The position numbers and the translations under genes are program-made. This document shows positions 7,911 through 16,858 of a stretch of 64,000 nt of DNA, piece by piece (within the stretch, counting starts at the first letter, position 1; each line of letters starts with the position of its first letter). The stretch lies in NCBI RefSeq assembly GCF_900112305.1, contig NZ_FOKT01000003.1:389593-453592 (forward strand). The letters are read 5' to 3'. The notes beneath the pieces are model-generated. The model saw nothing but the letters and a program-made list of their open reading frames with translations, did not search any database and had not been told where the DNA came from. This stretch comes from Microbulbifer thermotolerans (GTDB taxonomy: Bacteria > Pseudomonadota > Gammaproteobacteria > Pseudomonadales > Cellvibrionaceae).

Positions 7911-10532
7911 TCAGAAGTTGTAAACCATCTTGCCATAGATAAAGCGGCCGCGAGGGTCGTGCTGACTTTGTACATACCCGTAGAGGTCTGAATCGCCATC
8001 GCCGATTGCGAAGGGCGGTTCTTCATCCAGGGCGTTGTCGGCGCCGAGACTCAACACCAGATTATCGAAACCGGTATAGCGGGCCTGCAGATTCAGTGTC
8101 AGGAAAGCATCCACAGTACGCGATTTGTTGGCTTCGTAGTCGAGGGTGCCGTCGAAGTCGATATCCGGCGTATCCTCAAATTCACCGATATAATTCAGCC
8201 CAGCAGTAAAGGCGAAGTTGTCGAAGGTCCAGTCGCCGGATGCAGACCAGCGGTGCTGTGGATATTCGTATTCGCCGGCCAGATCGCGGGTTTGGAATAC
8301 CTCGTCTGCATTTAGTTCCACTCGTTCAAACTCTGACAAGTAGGTGTAATCCAGGCGGAGACTCAGATCGCCGCCCGCTAGCTGCAGGCTGGAATAGACC
8401 AGGCTCAGATCGACACCAGACACCGTTTGTTCGCCGATATTCTGGAAACTGCTGTTAACGGACTGCAAGGCGCCGAGGGACTCGCCGGGCAGGGGTGTAT
8501 CGCGTCGGCACATGGTACTGTTCTGGTCGTTGCAGTATTTGTAGTAGATATAACCAACGGGCACTTCATCGATCTTGCCTTCCTGCGTGATGCTCCAGTA
8601 ATCGAGGGAAAGCTGCAGGTCGTCAATCGGGGTGATGACTGCGCCCAGATTGAAAGACTCAGATTCCTCAGCCTCCAGATCCGGGTTGCCTGAAAAGACA
8701 ATGGTGTAGTCGGTACTGGCGCAATAGGTGCTGTTTATCGCACAACCGTAGGTATCCACGAAGAAAGTGGATTCCTGGGATGGACCCAGGCCAATCTGTG
8801 CAAGGGAGGGGGCGCGGAAACCGGTGCCCCAGGAGGCGCGCAGTGACAGGCGGTCATTGGCGGTCCACAGCAGGTTCGCCATAGGGTTGGTGGTGGAACC
8901 GAAATCGCTGTAATCGTCGTAGCGGCCGGCCAGGGTCAGGTCAAGATTGGCGGGCAGGGGAATCGCAAATTCCACGAAGGCGGAGCCAATATCGCGGCTG
9001 GCGGATGCCGATACGGACTCCGTGCCGAAGATTAAGCCGCGCTGGAACTGGTCATCGGGGATATCTGAGACGGATTCTTCGCGATATTCCAAACCGGTAG
9101 CCATGGCAATGGCGCCGTTGGCAGTGTCAAAGATTTCACCGCTGATGGTGAAGTCCACCCCGGTCATTTGCGACTTGCCCCGGCGCACCAGGCTGGTGGT
9201 AATAGCATCGATCACCGATTGCGGATTCTGTGTACCGCCGAAGGGATTGTAGCGGCCCGCATCGATTTCCTGCTGCAGCAGGTCGGTGCGCACCCAGCCC
9301 TGGGAGCGGTCACCGCTCTGGATGGATTCGCTGCGGGAGCGTTGTACCGACGCCTCCCAGTCCCAGTCGGCGACAGTGCCGCGCAGGCCAAAGACAGCGC
9401 GGATGTTGTCCGTCTCTATATCCCACTGGCGCGCGCCGGCGTCTACTGTACGGTAGCGGTAAATATCCAGATCCGATGTCGTAGAGAAGGGATTGTCCGG
9501 ATGATCCGCCGGCACTGTGAGGCCGGCATCACCGTCCAGTGGTGTGGGGGCGCCCTGGGCGATAGAGGTATTGTGCTGGTAGGCCACCTCGGTAAACAAC
9601 TCCACGCTGTCGCTCAGCTGGGTGTGCCCGAGCAGAAGCAGACCGGTGCGCTCGGCCTCGGGAATCAACAGCCCCCAGGGGCCGTAATCGTAGACACAGC
9701 CTTCATCGGTGTTGCTTTCGGGCGGGCAGGCCGGGTCCGGTACAATGCTGCCGTCCACATTGAAGCTGCCCGGGTAGCCCCGCGAGGAGCGAAAATCCAT
9801 ACCGCCGCGGGCGGACTGGTCGGCAGTATCCAGCCCCTTGCGCTCAATACTGGCCAGGGTGCTGTTCTTATGATGATCGAAAATCAGTGTGAGGTTGGCG
9901 TCGTCGCCATTGATACCCCAGATAGCGGCAGTGGACTGCTCATCGTAGCCATCGGCGCCGCCATAGTCGACGGAGACCTCCATCCCCTCGAAGTCGTCGC
10001 GCAGCACTAAGTTGACCACACCGGCCACTGCGTCGGAGCCGTAGATGGCCGAGGCGCCGTCTTTGAGCACTTCAACCCGCTCCACTGCCGCCAGCGGGAT
10101 GGAATTGATATCCACAAAATTGGTAGTGATACTCTCCGCAAAGGCGCTGATGGCTACCCGACGGCCGTTGACCAGAACCAGGGTCGCATCGGCACCCATT
10201 CCGCGCAGACTCACCGCGGCGGCACCGTTAGCGGTGGAATCCTGGTTATTGCCGCGGGTGGAGAAGGTACCGTTGCCGGCTGCGGGATTTTTTTCAAACA
10301 TCTGCTGCAGGCTGGTATAGCCGGACTTTTCAATCGCCTCCCTGTCCATCACCTGGATAGGCGTGGCAGTTTCAAACTCGGCGTTGCGCTGAATACGCGA
10401 TCCGACAACAGTGATTTCTTCTATGGCCTCCTGTTCTGCTGCGAGCGGGGACTGGGGAGCAGCCGCGGCGGCTGCAGTGATAATGGCGGTAGCCAGTGCA
10501 TTACGGTGAAAGATTGATTTGTCCATAATCAT
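7911..10532 (-). CDS. TonB-dependent outer membrane receptor
   Basis: 873 residues. A signal peptide (about 1-32) is followed by a TonB-box-like EEITVVGSRI, a plug domain (about 45-170) with LVNGRRVA, VERVEVLKDGASAIYGSD and AGVVNLVLR, then a 22-strand type barrel ending in YGKMVYNF with the usual terminal aromatic. The plug resembles the large Xanthomonas-type receptors that import oligosaccharides or other bulky substrates. No enzyme or regulator lies beside it, so the substrate cannot be inferred. Despite being near znu it lacks the His-rich loops of zinc receptors. Confidence 0.93.
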   Translation of the reverse strand: MIMDKSIFHRNALATAIITAAAAAAPQSPLAAEQEAIEEITVVGSRIQRNAEFETATPIQVMDREAIEKSGYTSLQQMFEKNPAAGNGTFSTRGNNQDSTANGAAAVSLRGMGADATLVLVNGRRVAISAFAESITTNFVDINSIPLAAVERVEVLKDGASAIYGSDAVAGVVNLVLRDDFEGMEVSVDYGGADGYDEQSTAAIWGINGDDANLTLIFDHHKNSTLASIERKGLDTADQSARGGMDFRSSRGYPGSFNVDGSIVPDPACPPESNTDEGCVYDYGPWGLLIPEAERTGLLLLGHTQLSDSVELFTEVAYQHNTSIAQGAPTPLDGDAGLTVPADHPDNPFSTTSDLDIYRYRTVDAGARQWDIETDNIRAVFGLRGTVADWDWEASVQRSRSESIQSGDRSQGWVRTDLLQQEIDAGRYNPFGGTQNPQSVIDAITTSLVRRGKSQMTGVDFTISGEIFDTANGAIAMATGLEYREESVSDIPDDQFQRGLIFGTESVSASASRDIGSAFVEFAIPLPANLDLTLAGRYDDYSDFGSTTNPMANLLWTANDRLSLRASWGTGFRAPSLAQIGLGPSQESTFFVDTYGCAINSTYCASTDYTIVFSGNPDLEAEESESFNLGAVITPIDDLQLSLDYWSITQEGKIDEVPVGYIYYKYCNDQNSTMCRRDTPLPGESLGALQSVNSSFQNIGEQTVSGVDLSLVYSSLQLAGGDLSLRLDYTYLSEFERVELNADEVFQTRDLAGEYEYPQHRWSASGDWTFDNFAFTAGLNYIGEFEDTPDIDFDGTLDYEANKSRTVDAFLTLNLQARYTGFDNLVLSLGADNALDEEPPFAIGDGDSDLYGYVQSQHDPRGRFIYGKMVYNF

Positions 10533-10778
10533 TGCCCGTCCAATTTATTTTTCGTTATTGGTGACCGACCTGATCCAGCTGGTCGTGGGGCAACATTAGC
10601 AACGTCAAAACGTCGAAACAATCAGACAGTGAGTTTGAGTGCGGTAGTGGGCGTTTTTGGCGGATAATTTCACATATTAAGCAGCAATCAAAAAAGTTTT
10701 GCCTAATAAATACAGTATATTTGGGAAAGCTTAAAAGATCGCGATGCCCCAGCTCCTTGAAGGCAAAGATAGCTCTAG
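10533..10778. other. Intergenic region upstream of the TonB receptor
   Basis: About 245 bases, AT-rich toward 10680-10740, leading into the MITE at 10779. This should hold the receptor promoter (reading leftward). No operator that I can name. Confidence 0.4.
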
Positions 10779-10991
10779 GGAACCTCTGATTAATTCGCTT
10801 CCTGACGGTAAAAATTCTTTGGAGCTAGATGAAAAGCTCAGGTGATAGGATGGCCATTTCGAAACCGTCGGATACAGGGATGTATCCGTCGGAGCTACAA
10901 GGAAGTACTCGTGCGTTTTCGAAATGGCCATCCTATTGCCTGAGCGCCACGGAACTAACCAAAGCGTTCACGCGAATTAATCAGAGGTTCC
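10779..10991 (+). mobile_element. Full-length 213-bp IS5-type MITE-like element (copy B)
   Basis: Starts GGAACCTCTGATTAATTCGC and ends with the complement of the same sequence, a near-perfect terminal inverted repeat. Flanks are CTAG (10775-10778) and TTAG (10992-10995), a YTAR duplication with one change. Arms 10837-10864 and 10917-10944 pair at 26 of 28 positions. The loop is the reverse complement of the loop in the 7284 copy because the whole element is inserted the other way round. The right flank contains the znuB stop codon (complement of TTA at 10992). Confidence 0.9.
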
Positions 10992-11789
10992 TTAGTTTTT
11001 CCGGAACTGGCAAAACAAAAACACGATACCGGCTGACAGCACGATAGATGGCCCGGCCGGCGTGTCCCAAAGGACGGAAGCCGCGAGACCCAGCACGACC
11101 GCCAGACAACCAATGGCGGAGGCCAGGGCGGCCATGCGTTCCGGGGTATTCGACAATTTGCGCGCAGCGGCGGCAGGGATGATCAGCAGGGCGGTGATCA
11201 GCAGCACACCCACCACTTTCATCGCGATGGCGATCAGCAACGCCAGCATCAACATCAATGCCAGCCGCACCCGCACCACGGGGACACCTTCCACCGCGGC
11301 CAGCTCTTCGTGAAGAGTAAAGGCGAGCAGTTTATCCCACAGAAAGTACATCAGGGCAGCGATCAGCGCGGCAGTTGTCGACATCAGCAGCAGATCCCGG
11401 CTGCTCACCGCGAGCAAATCGCCGAGCAGCAGAGACAACAGATCCACCCGGATTTCGAACAGGCTGACGGCGACAATACCCAGCGCGAGCATTGAATGGG
11501 AAAGTATGCCGAGCAGGGTATCCAGAGAAAGCTGCTGCCGCTGCTGCAAATAGACAAGTATCAGCGCCAGTCCACAGCAGGTAGCACCTACAGCCAGGGT
11601 CGGCATCAGGTGAAGCGCGAAGCCGAGGGTGACACCGAGCAGCGCCGAGTGGGCCAGGGTATCACCGAAATAGGCCATCCGCCGCCACACCGCGAAGCAG
11701 CCCAAAGGACCGCTTACCAGTGCCACCAGAATGCCAGCGGCCAGGGCATACCAGAGAAACTGACTCTGTAGCAGTTCGCCAAATTGCAC
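10992..11789 (-). CDS. znuB: Zinc ABC transporter permease ZnuB
   Basis: 265 residues with about eight or nine hydrophobic helices, the size of the ZnuB/MntB ABC-3 permease family. It opens with GTG at 11789, which overlaps the znuC stop codon by one base (TAGTG), so the two are translationally coupled. Family residues include GPLGCFAVWRRMAYFGDTLAHSALLG near the N-terminus (shortened here), the cytoplasmic coupling region. The stop codon TAA lies within the target duplication of the MITE at 10779-10991, so the element abuts the gene end without disturbing the last helix. Confidence 0.93.
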   Translation of the reverse strand: MQFGELLQSQFLWYALAAGILVALVSGPLGCFAVWRRMAYFGDTLAHSALLGVTLGFALHLMPTLAVGATCCGLALILVYLQQRQQLSLDTLLGILSHSMLALGIVAVSLFEIRVDLLSLLLGDLLAVSSRDLLLMSTTAALIAALMYFLWDKLLAFTLHEELAAVEGVPVVRVRLALMLMLALLIAIAMKVVGVLLITALLIIPAAAARKLSNTPERMAALASAIGCLAVVLGLAASVLWDTPAGPSIVLSAGIVFLFCQFRKN

Positions 11790-12568
11790 TATTTACCGCG
11801 CTCTTGTTTGTTATGGAGGGGTTCTTGGCCGGATGGCCGCACTATGTCACCGCCTATGTCGTGGCGGTGGTCGTGGTCGTGGGTGTAAGGGGCCACCTTG
11901 TCGCCGAAGAGTTCGAGGTAGGCCGGGTCCCGACTCACTTGTTCGGGGTGCCCGTAGCAGCAGATATGCTGGTTGATACACAGCACCCGGTCGGTCGCGG
12001 CCATTACCAGGTGCAGGTCGTGAGATACCAGCAGCACGCCGCAGCCCAGCTCATCCCGCAGGGCGGCGATTAACTGGTAGACTTCGCCCTGGCCGCCCAG
12101 ATCCACGCCCTGGGTGGGCTCGTCCAGAACCAAAAGCTGCGGGTTGCGCGAAGCGGCCCGGGCCAGCAGTACTCGCTGCATTTCGCCGCCGGACAGATCC
12201 GCCAAAGCGGTTGCACTCAAGTGTTCCGCGCCGACTCTCTGCAATGCCGCGCGCGCCCGCTCGGCACTCAGATCCGCCTGGCCCAGTTGCAGAAAACGCT
12301 GTACCGACATCGGCAGGGACGCATCGACCTGCAAACGCTGCGGCATATAACCGATGCGCAGGCCGGGTTTGCGCCGCACAGAGCCGCTGGTGGCTTTGGT
12401 CAGGCCGAGCAACAAGCGCAACAGCGTCGTCTTGCCGGCGCCGTTGGGTCCGATAACGGTGACGATCTCCCCCGCGCGCAGTTGCAGCGAAATATCTCGC
12501 AGCAGCTGCCGGCCAGCGATTTCCAGGCCGAGGTGGTCAGCGGTGATCAGTGGCTCCGATGGGCTCAG
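11789..12568 (-). CDS. znuC: Zinc ABC transporter ATP-binding protein ZnuC (proposed CTG start)
   Basis: The frame is open from the stop at 12629 down to 11789, but it has no ATG or GTG before the Walker A motif. A TTG at 12421 would remove Walker A (GPNGAGKTT, coded at about 12425-12451), so it cannot be right. CTG at 12568 has GGAG eight bases upstream and gives a normal ZnuC N-terminus with PLITADHLGLEI. The other ABC motifs follow: LSGGEMQR, LLVLDEPTQGVD and LVSHDLH. The result is about 259 residues. The last base of the stop overlaps the znuB GTG. A rare CTG (or ATT) start is inference. Confidence 0.88.
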   Translation of the reverse strand: MSPSEPLITADHLGLEIAGRQLLRDISLQLRAGEIVTVIGPNGAGKTTLLRLLLGLTKATSGSVRRKPGLRIGYMPQRLQVDASLPMSVQRFLQLGQADLSAERARAALQRVGAEHLSATALADLSGGEMQRVLLARAASRNPQLLVLDEPTQGVDLGGQGEVYQLIAALRDELGCGVLLVSHDLHLVMAATDRVLCINQHICCYGHPEQVSRDPAYLELFGDKVAPYTHDHDHRHDIGGDIVRPSGQEPLHNKQERGK

Positions 12569-12623
12569 GGTGAAATCTCCAAAATGGCGAGGGGATTGGA
12601 ATGACTGGCGGGCAATAGCCGGG

Positions 12624-12638
12624 TGTGATTATATCGCA
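12624..12638. promoter_or_regulatory. Candidate Zur operator in the znuC/znuA intergenic region
   Basis: TGTGAT-TAT-ATCGCA, an interrupted palindrome (one mismatch between arms), centred between the divergent znuC and znuA starts. It resembles the E. coli znu operator core GTGTGATATTATAAC. Position and similarity support a zinc-responsive Zur site controlling both directions; this is not tested. Confidence 0.55.
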
Positions 12639-12653
12639 GTTTTTTGTCGACCC

Positions 12654-13559
12654 ATGTCCAATATGATGTTTCGTCCGCGGTACCTGCTTCTTTTATCGAC
12701 GCTCATTCTGCTCGCCGCCTGCGACAGAACTCAGCCCGGGGAGCAGTCGCCACTGGTGGTGAGTATCCGGCCACTGGCACTGATTGCACAGGAGATTGTC
12801 GGTGACGACCTGCCGGTGCATTTACTGATAGAAAACGCGGATCCACACCACTACGCGCCAAGTGTTTCCGACCGCGCGCTGCTGGAGCGGGCGCGCCTGG
12901 CGGTATGGCTGGGGCCAGAGATGGAAGCCGTGCTGGCGAAACAGATGGCACTGCTGCCCGCCGGGCGCCAGCTCCCACTGTTGCGCGCCGGCGGCTACGA
13001 ATTTGCGGGCGCGAACGAAACCGATGCGCACCTCTGGCTGCGCCCGCGCAATGCCGCGGTCATCGGCGCACACATCGCCGAGCGCCTGGCCGAACTGGAG
13101 CCGAGTCGGGCGGAGGATTTCCGCCGCCGGGCGCGCGACTTCTCCCGCCAAATGGCCAACCTGCAAAAGGTGCTGGATCGCGCGCTCTGGGCATACCGGG
13201 ACATGCCCATCGTGGTGACACACGATGCCTACGGCCACTTTTTTGGTGCCGCCGGGGTGGAAACCAAAGCCCTCAGCCAAACCGGGACTGCGAGTCGCGG
13301 TGCCAAGGCGCTGTTGCAGTTGCAGGACGCCGGTGACGGCTGCCTGTTCGGAGAAGTGCCGGAAAATGACCGCGATCGCCAGCTGGCGGAACATCTGGGC
13401 TTGCGCTACGTGGCCCTGGACCCGTTGGCAGTGCACCTGGCTGCGCGTGCCAGCTACCGAGATCTGATCGAGCAGTTGCTGGCACAGGCGCGCCGCTGCC
13501 TGGCGGCGCTGCCCCATAGTGTTTCTGCCCGGCATGAACACAAGGGAACCTCTGATTAA
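12654..13559 (+). CDS. znuA: Zinc ABC transporter substrate-binding protein ZnuA (lipoprotein form)
   Basis: 301 residues from ATG 12654. A lipobox LAAC at residues 20-23 is followed by Asp at +2, which would keep the lipoprotein in the inner membrane. Metal-site residues seen are His in ENADPHHYAPS, His in TDAHLWLRP and His in VTHDAYGHFF. The long His/Asp-rich loop of many ZnuA proteins is absent. The final residues GTSD and the stop codon are encoded by the end of a MITE remnant (13545 on), so the native C-terminus has been replaced. Divergent from znuCB. Confidence 0.9.
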   Translation: MSNMMFRPRYLLLLSTLILLAACDRTQPGEQSPLVVSIRPLALIAQEIVGDDLPVHLLIENADPHHYAPSVSDRALLERARLAVWLGPEMEAVLAKQMALLPAGRQLPLLRAGGYEFAGANETDAHLWLRPRNAAVIGAHIAERLAELEPSRAEDFRRRARDFSRQMANLQKVLDRALWAYRDMPIVVTHDAYGHFFGAAGVETKALSQTGTASRGAKALLQLQDAGDGCLFGEVPENDRDRQLAEHLGLRYVALDPLAVHLAARASYRDLIEQLLAQARRCLAALPHSVSARHEHKGTSD

Positions 13560-13627
13560 GTCGCTTTCTGGCGGTGCAGGTACTCCGGGGACAGATGGAA
13601 AGCCGATGCGAATGCATCAGCGGTTCC
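13545..13627 (+). mobile_element. Degenerate MITE-like remnant overlapping the znuA 3' end
   Basis: Begins GGAACCTCTGATTAAGTCGC and ends GCGAATGCATCAGCGGTTCC, matching both terminal repeats of the 213-bp family, but only about 83 bp long. The flanks (CAAG and CGGA) do not form a duplication. The left end supplies the znuA stop codon TAA. Confidence 0.65.
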
Positions 13628-13728
13628 CGGACTTCGCCGGGCAGGTCGGGGAAAATGCCGGCAAAGGACGTTATGCTATCTGCAATTTGCCTCCCGCAAT
13701 CCAATTCCAACACTGATTTCTGAGATTT

Positions 13729-16452
13729 ATGACGAACAAAAACACCCAAGCTCCGCTGATCCTGGTGGACGGCTCCTCTTATCTCTACCGCGCCTTTCAC
13801 GCCCTGCCACCTTTGACCACCAGCAGTGGCAAACCCACCGGCGCGGTGCGCGGCGTTATCGCCATGTTGCGCCGCCACCTGAAGGAGCACCCGGACAGCA
13901 CTGTGGCAGTGGTGTTTGATGCCAAGGGCAAGACCTTCCGCGACGAACTCTACGCCGACTACAAGTCCCACCGCCCGCCGATGCCCGACGAGCTGCGCGA
14001 GCAGATCCAGCCAATTCACGACATCATCGATGCTATGGGCTTGCCGCGGCTGGTTGTGGAAGGTGTCGAGGCGGACGACGTGATCGGTACCCTGGCCCTG
14101 GAGGCACAGCGTCAGGGCCAGGCAGTGATTATCTCCACCGGCGACAAGGACATGGCGCAACTGGTGCGCCCGGGTATCACCCTGGTCAACACCATGAGCA
14201 ACACCGAGTTGGATGTGGAAGGTGTCAGGGAGAAATACGGTGTGGGCCCGGAGCTGATCATCGATTTCCTCGCCCTGATGGGGGACAAATCCGACAATAT
14301 TCCCGGCGTGCCCGGCGTGGGCCAGAAGACCGCCCTGGCACTGTTACAAAACCTCGGCAGCTTAAAGGACATCTACGCGGACCTGGATGCCATCGCACCC
14401 CTCGGATTCCGCGGCGCCAAAACGCTCGGTAAAAAAATGGCGGAGCACCGCGAAGCCGCCGAATTGTCTTACAAACTGGCCACGATCAAGACCGATGTGG
14501 ACTTGCAGCTTCATCCACAGGATCTGCACAACGCCGAGCCGGACATCGACAGACTGATCGCACTGTTCGAGACGCTGGAATTCCGCGGCTGGCTGGAGGA
14601 GCTCTCCGGCGAATCCGCGCAAGAGGCAATGGCGGAAGCGGTCGAACGGGAATACGCCATAGTGACCGAAATGGCCGAATTCGACGCCTGGCTGCAGAAA
14701 CTCAAAGAAGCCGAAATTTTTGCCTTCGACACAGAGACCACCAGCCTCAACTATATGCAGGCCAAGCTGGTGGGCCTGTCTTTTGCCGTGGAACCCTACA
14801 AGGCCGCCTATGTGCCCCTGGCGCACGATTATATGGGGGCGCCGGCGCAGCTGCCTTTCGATGAGGTGCTGGCCAAGCTCAAGCCGCTGCTGGAAGACGA
14901 AAACCACAAGAAGGTGGGCCAGAACCTCAAATACGACAGCCATATCCTCGCCAACTACGGCATAGAACTGCGCGGGATTGCCCGCGACACCATGCTCGAA
15001 TCCTACGTGCTCGACAGCACCGGCAGCCGCCACGATATGGATAGCCTGGCGCTCAAATACCTGGGCGAGCAAACGGTCCACTACGAAGACATTGCCGGCA
15101 AGGGCGCCAAGCAGCTGACCTTCAACCAGATCGAGGTGGACAAGGCGGGCCCCTACGCCGCTGAGGACGCCGACATCACCCTGCGCCTGCACCAGGAACT
15201 CTCCCCGCGACTGGCCCGCGAGCCGTCTCTGGAAAAAGTGCTGGACGAAATCGAAATGCCCCTGCTGCCGGTACTGGCGCGTATGGAGCGCAACGGCACT
15301 TATATTGACGCCAAAATGCTCGCCGCGCAGAGCGCCGAGCTGGAACAAAAGATGCGCGAAGTAGAGCAGCGGGCCTTTGAGGAAGCCGGTGAAGAATTCA
15401 ACCTCGGCTCTACCAAACAGCTGGGGGCCATACTCTTCGACAAGCTGCAGATACCGGTCATCAAAAAAACCCCCAAAGGCGCCCCCTCCACCGCGGAACC
15501 GGTTCTGCAGGAACTGGCCCACAGCCACGCGCTGCCGGCCCTGATTATGGAATACCGGGGTCTGGCCAAATTAAAAAACACTTACACCGACAAACTGCCG
15601 CAGATGATCGATCCGGCCACCGGCCGGGTGCACACCTCCTATCACCAGGCAGTGACGGCCACCGGGCGCCTGTCTTCCAGCGATCCGAATCTGCAGAATA
15701 TCCCCATCCGCACAGAGGAGGGGCGCCGCATCCGCCAGGCCTTTGTCGCTCCCGCGGGAAGCAAAATTATCGCTGCCGACTATTCGCAGATAGAACTGCG
15801 CATTATGGCCCATCTATCCGGCGACAAAGGTTTAGTGGAAGCCTTTGCCGCAGGCCAGGACATCCACCGGGCCACGGCCGCCGAGGTATTTGAGGTAGCG
15901 CCGGAGGCGGTGACCGATGAGCAGCGCCGCCGCGCCAAGGCGATTAACTTTGGCCTGATATACGGCATGTCCGCTTTCGGGCTAGCCAAGCAATTGGATA
16001 TTCCCCGGGCCGACGCACAGCAATATGTAGACCTCTACTTCGAGCGCTATCCGGGCGTGCACGCCTATATGGAAAACACCCGCAAACAGGCGTCGGAACA
16101 GGGCTATGTGGAAACTCTGTTCGGGCGCCGCCTCTATCTGCCGGAAATCAATTCCCGTAACGGCGCCCAGCGCCAGGCCGCCGAGCGCACCGCCATCAAC
16201 GCGCCTATGCAGGGCACCGCCGCAGACATTATCAAACGCGCCATGATCGCCGTGGACACCTGGCTGGCGGAGCAGGGACTGGAAACCAAGCTGATTATGC
16301 AGGTGCACGACGAACTGGTACTGGAAGTGCCGGAACGGGAAGTGGAGCAAGTCAGCACTGGTATCACCGAACTGATGCAAAGCGCCGCGGAACTGCACGT
16401 GCCCCTGATTGCAGATTTGGGGGTGGGGGATAACTGGGATCAGGCGCACTGA
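13729..16452 (+). CDS. polA: DNA polymerase I
   Basis: 907 residues with all three domains. The 5'-3' exonuclease (about 1-290) shows [22 protein letters not shown] and [14 protein letters not shown]. The 3'-5' proofreading domain (about 310-500) has FDTETTSLN, so it keeps the DxE catalytic pair. The polymerase domain (about 510-907) has [15 protein letters not shown] (motif A), [14 protein letters not shown] (motif B) and [11 protein letters not shown] (motif C). It acts in Okazaki fragment processing and repair. Length and motifs are fully normal. Its place next to znu is common in gammaproteobacteria. Confidence 0.98.
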   Translation: MTNKNTQAPLILVDGSSYLYRAFHALPPLTTSSGKPTGAVRGVIAMLRRHLKEHPDSTVAVVFDAKGKTFRDELYADYKSHRPPMPDELREQIQPIHDIIDAMGLPRLVVEGVEADDVIGTLALEAQRQGQAVIISTGDKDMAQLVRPGITLVNTMSNTELDVEGVREKYGVGPELIIDFLALMGDKSDNIPGVPGVGQKTALALLQNLGSLKDIYADLDAIAPLGFRGAKTLGKKMAEHREAAELSYKLATIKTDVDLQLHPQDLHNAEPDIDRLIALFETLEFRGWLEELSGESAQEAMAEAVEREYAIVTEMAEFDAWLQKLKEAEIFAFDTETTSLNYMQAKLVGLSFAVEPYKAAYVPLAHDYMGAPAQLPFDEVLAKLKPLLEDENHKKVGQNLKYDSHILANYGIELRGIARDTMLESYVLDSTGSRHDMDSLALKYLGEQTVHYEDIAGKGAKQLTFNQIEVDKAGPYAAEDADITLRLHQELSPRLAREPSLEKVLDEIEMPLLPVLARMERNGTYIDAKMLAAQSAELEQKMREVEQRAFEEAGEEFNLGSTKQLGAILFDKLQIPVIKKTPKGAPSTAEPVLQELAHSHALPALIMEYRGLAKLKNTYTDKLPQMIDPATGRVHTSYHQAVTATGRLSSSDPNLQNIPIRTEEGRRIRQAFVAPAGSKIIAADYSQIELRIMAHLSGDKGLVEAFAAGQDIHRATAAEVFEVAPEAVTDEQRRRAKAINFGLIYGMSAFGLAKQLDIPRADAQQYVDLYFERYPGVHAYMENTRKQASEQGYVETLFGRRLYLPEINSRNGAQRQAAERTAINAPMQGTAADIIKRAMIAVDTWLAEQGLETKLIMQVHDELVLEVPEREVEQVSTGITELMQSAAELHVPLIADLGVGDNWDQAH

Positions 16453-16858
16453 TACAGCCGTCTTAAATAGCCTCTGATTCACTTGTGAGACATTTGTTAC
16501 AAGTTCAGGGGCACTCGGCAAATGGGATAGGTATTTCAAATATCCAGGACCAATTCCCAATATCTGACGGCTTCACAATGTCATCCCATCACCTGGGTTG
16601 CTCGCCCGGACTGGAGAACCTTTTCACCAGAGAGTTACTGAGCAAATTTTTTTGCTTTGCAGATAATTTTGCTCGAATAAAGGTGTGACGCAGCACCCAA
16701 AGAACTGGCTGGTCGCCTTTTTCCCGGCTTGTTCAATAAAAATTTTTGCCGAGTAGCTAACAATAAAAACACTCGCCAGTTGATCGGCGTCACATTCAGC
16801 TCCTAGAATCCGACGGCGTCGCTATAGCGGCAGGGAATTTTTTCAGGGAGTTAACAAA
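16453..16858. other. Intergenic region with decayed MITE copy (about 16466-16641)
   Basis: After polA the sequence AGCCTCTGATTCACTTGTG (16469) through CACCAGAGAGTTACTGA (about 16627-16643) resembles a decayed 213-bp family member. It has a weakened internal pair (GGGATAGG near 16525, CATCCCATCACCTGGG near 16583). The remaining 16650-16858 is AT-rich and should contain the promoter of the following operon; no named operator seen. Confidence 0.5.

Noticed and set aside
9168..10010. 280-codon open frame antisense to the TonB receptor
   Set aside because: Low-complexity composition and complete overlap with a clear receptor; a shadow frame.
7911..10532. Receptor as a zinc-specific ZnuD partner of znuABC
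   Set aside because: No His-rich loop, a MITE and a strand change separate it from znu, and no Zur-like site was seen upstream.
11789..12421. Short form of znuC beginning at TTG 12421
   Set aside because: It would lack Walker A, which is encoded directly upstream in the same frame.
14362..15528. 388-codon open frame antisense to polA
   Set aside because: Lies fully within polA in a GC-rich region; the protein has no motif and is explained by codon bias of the real gene.
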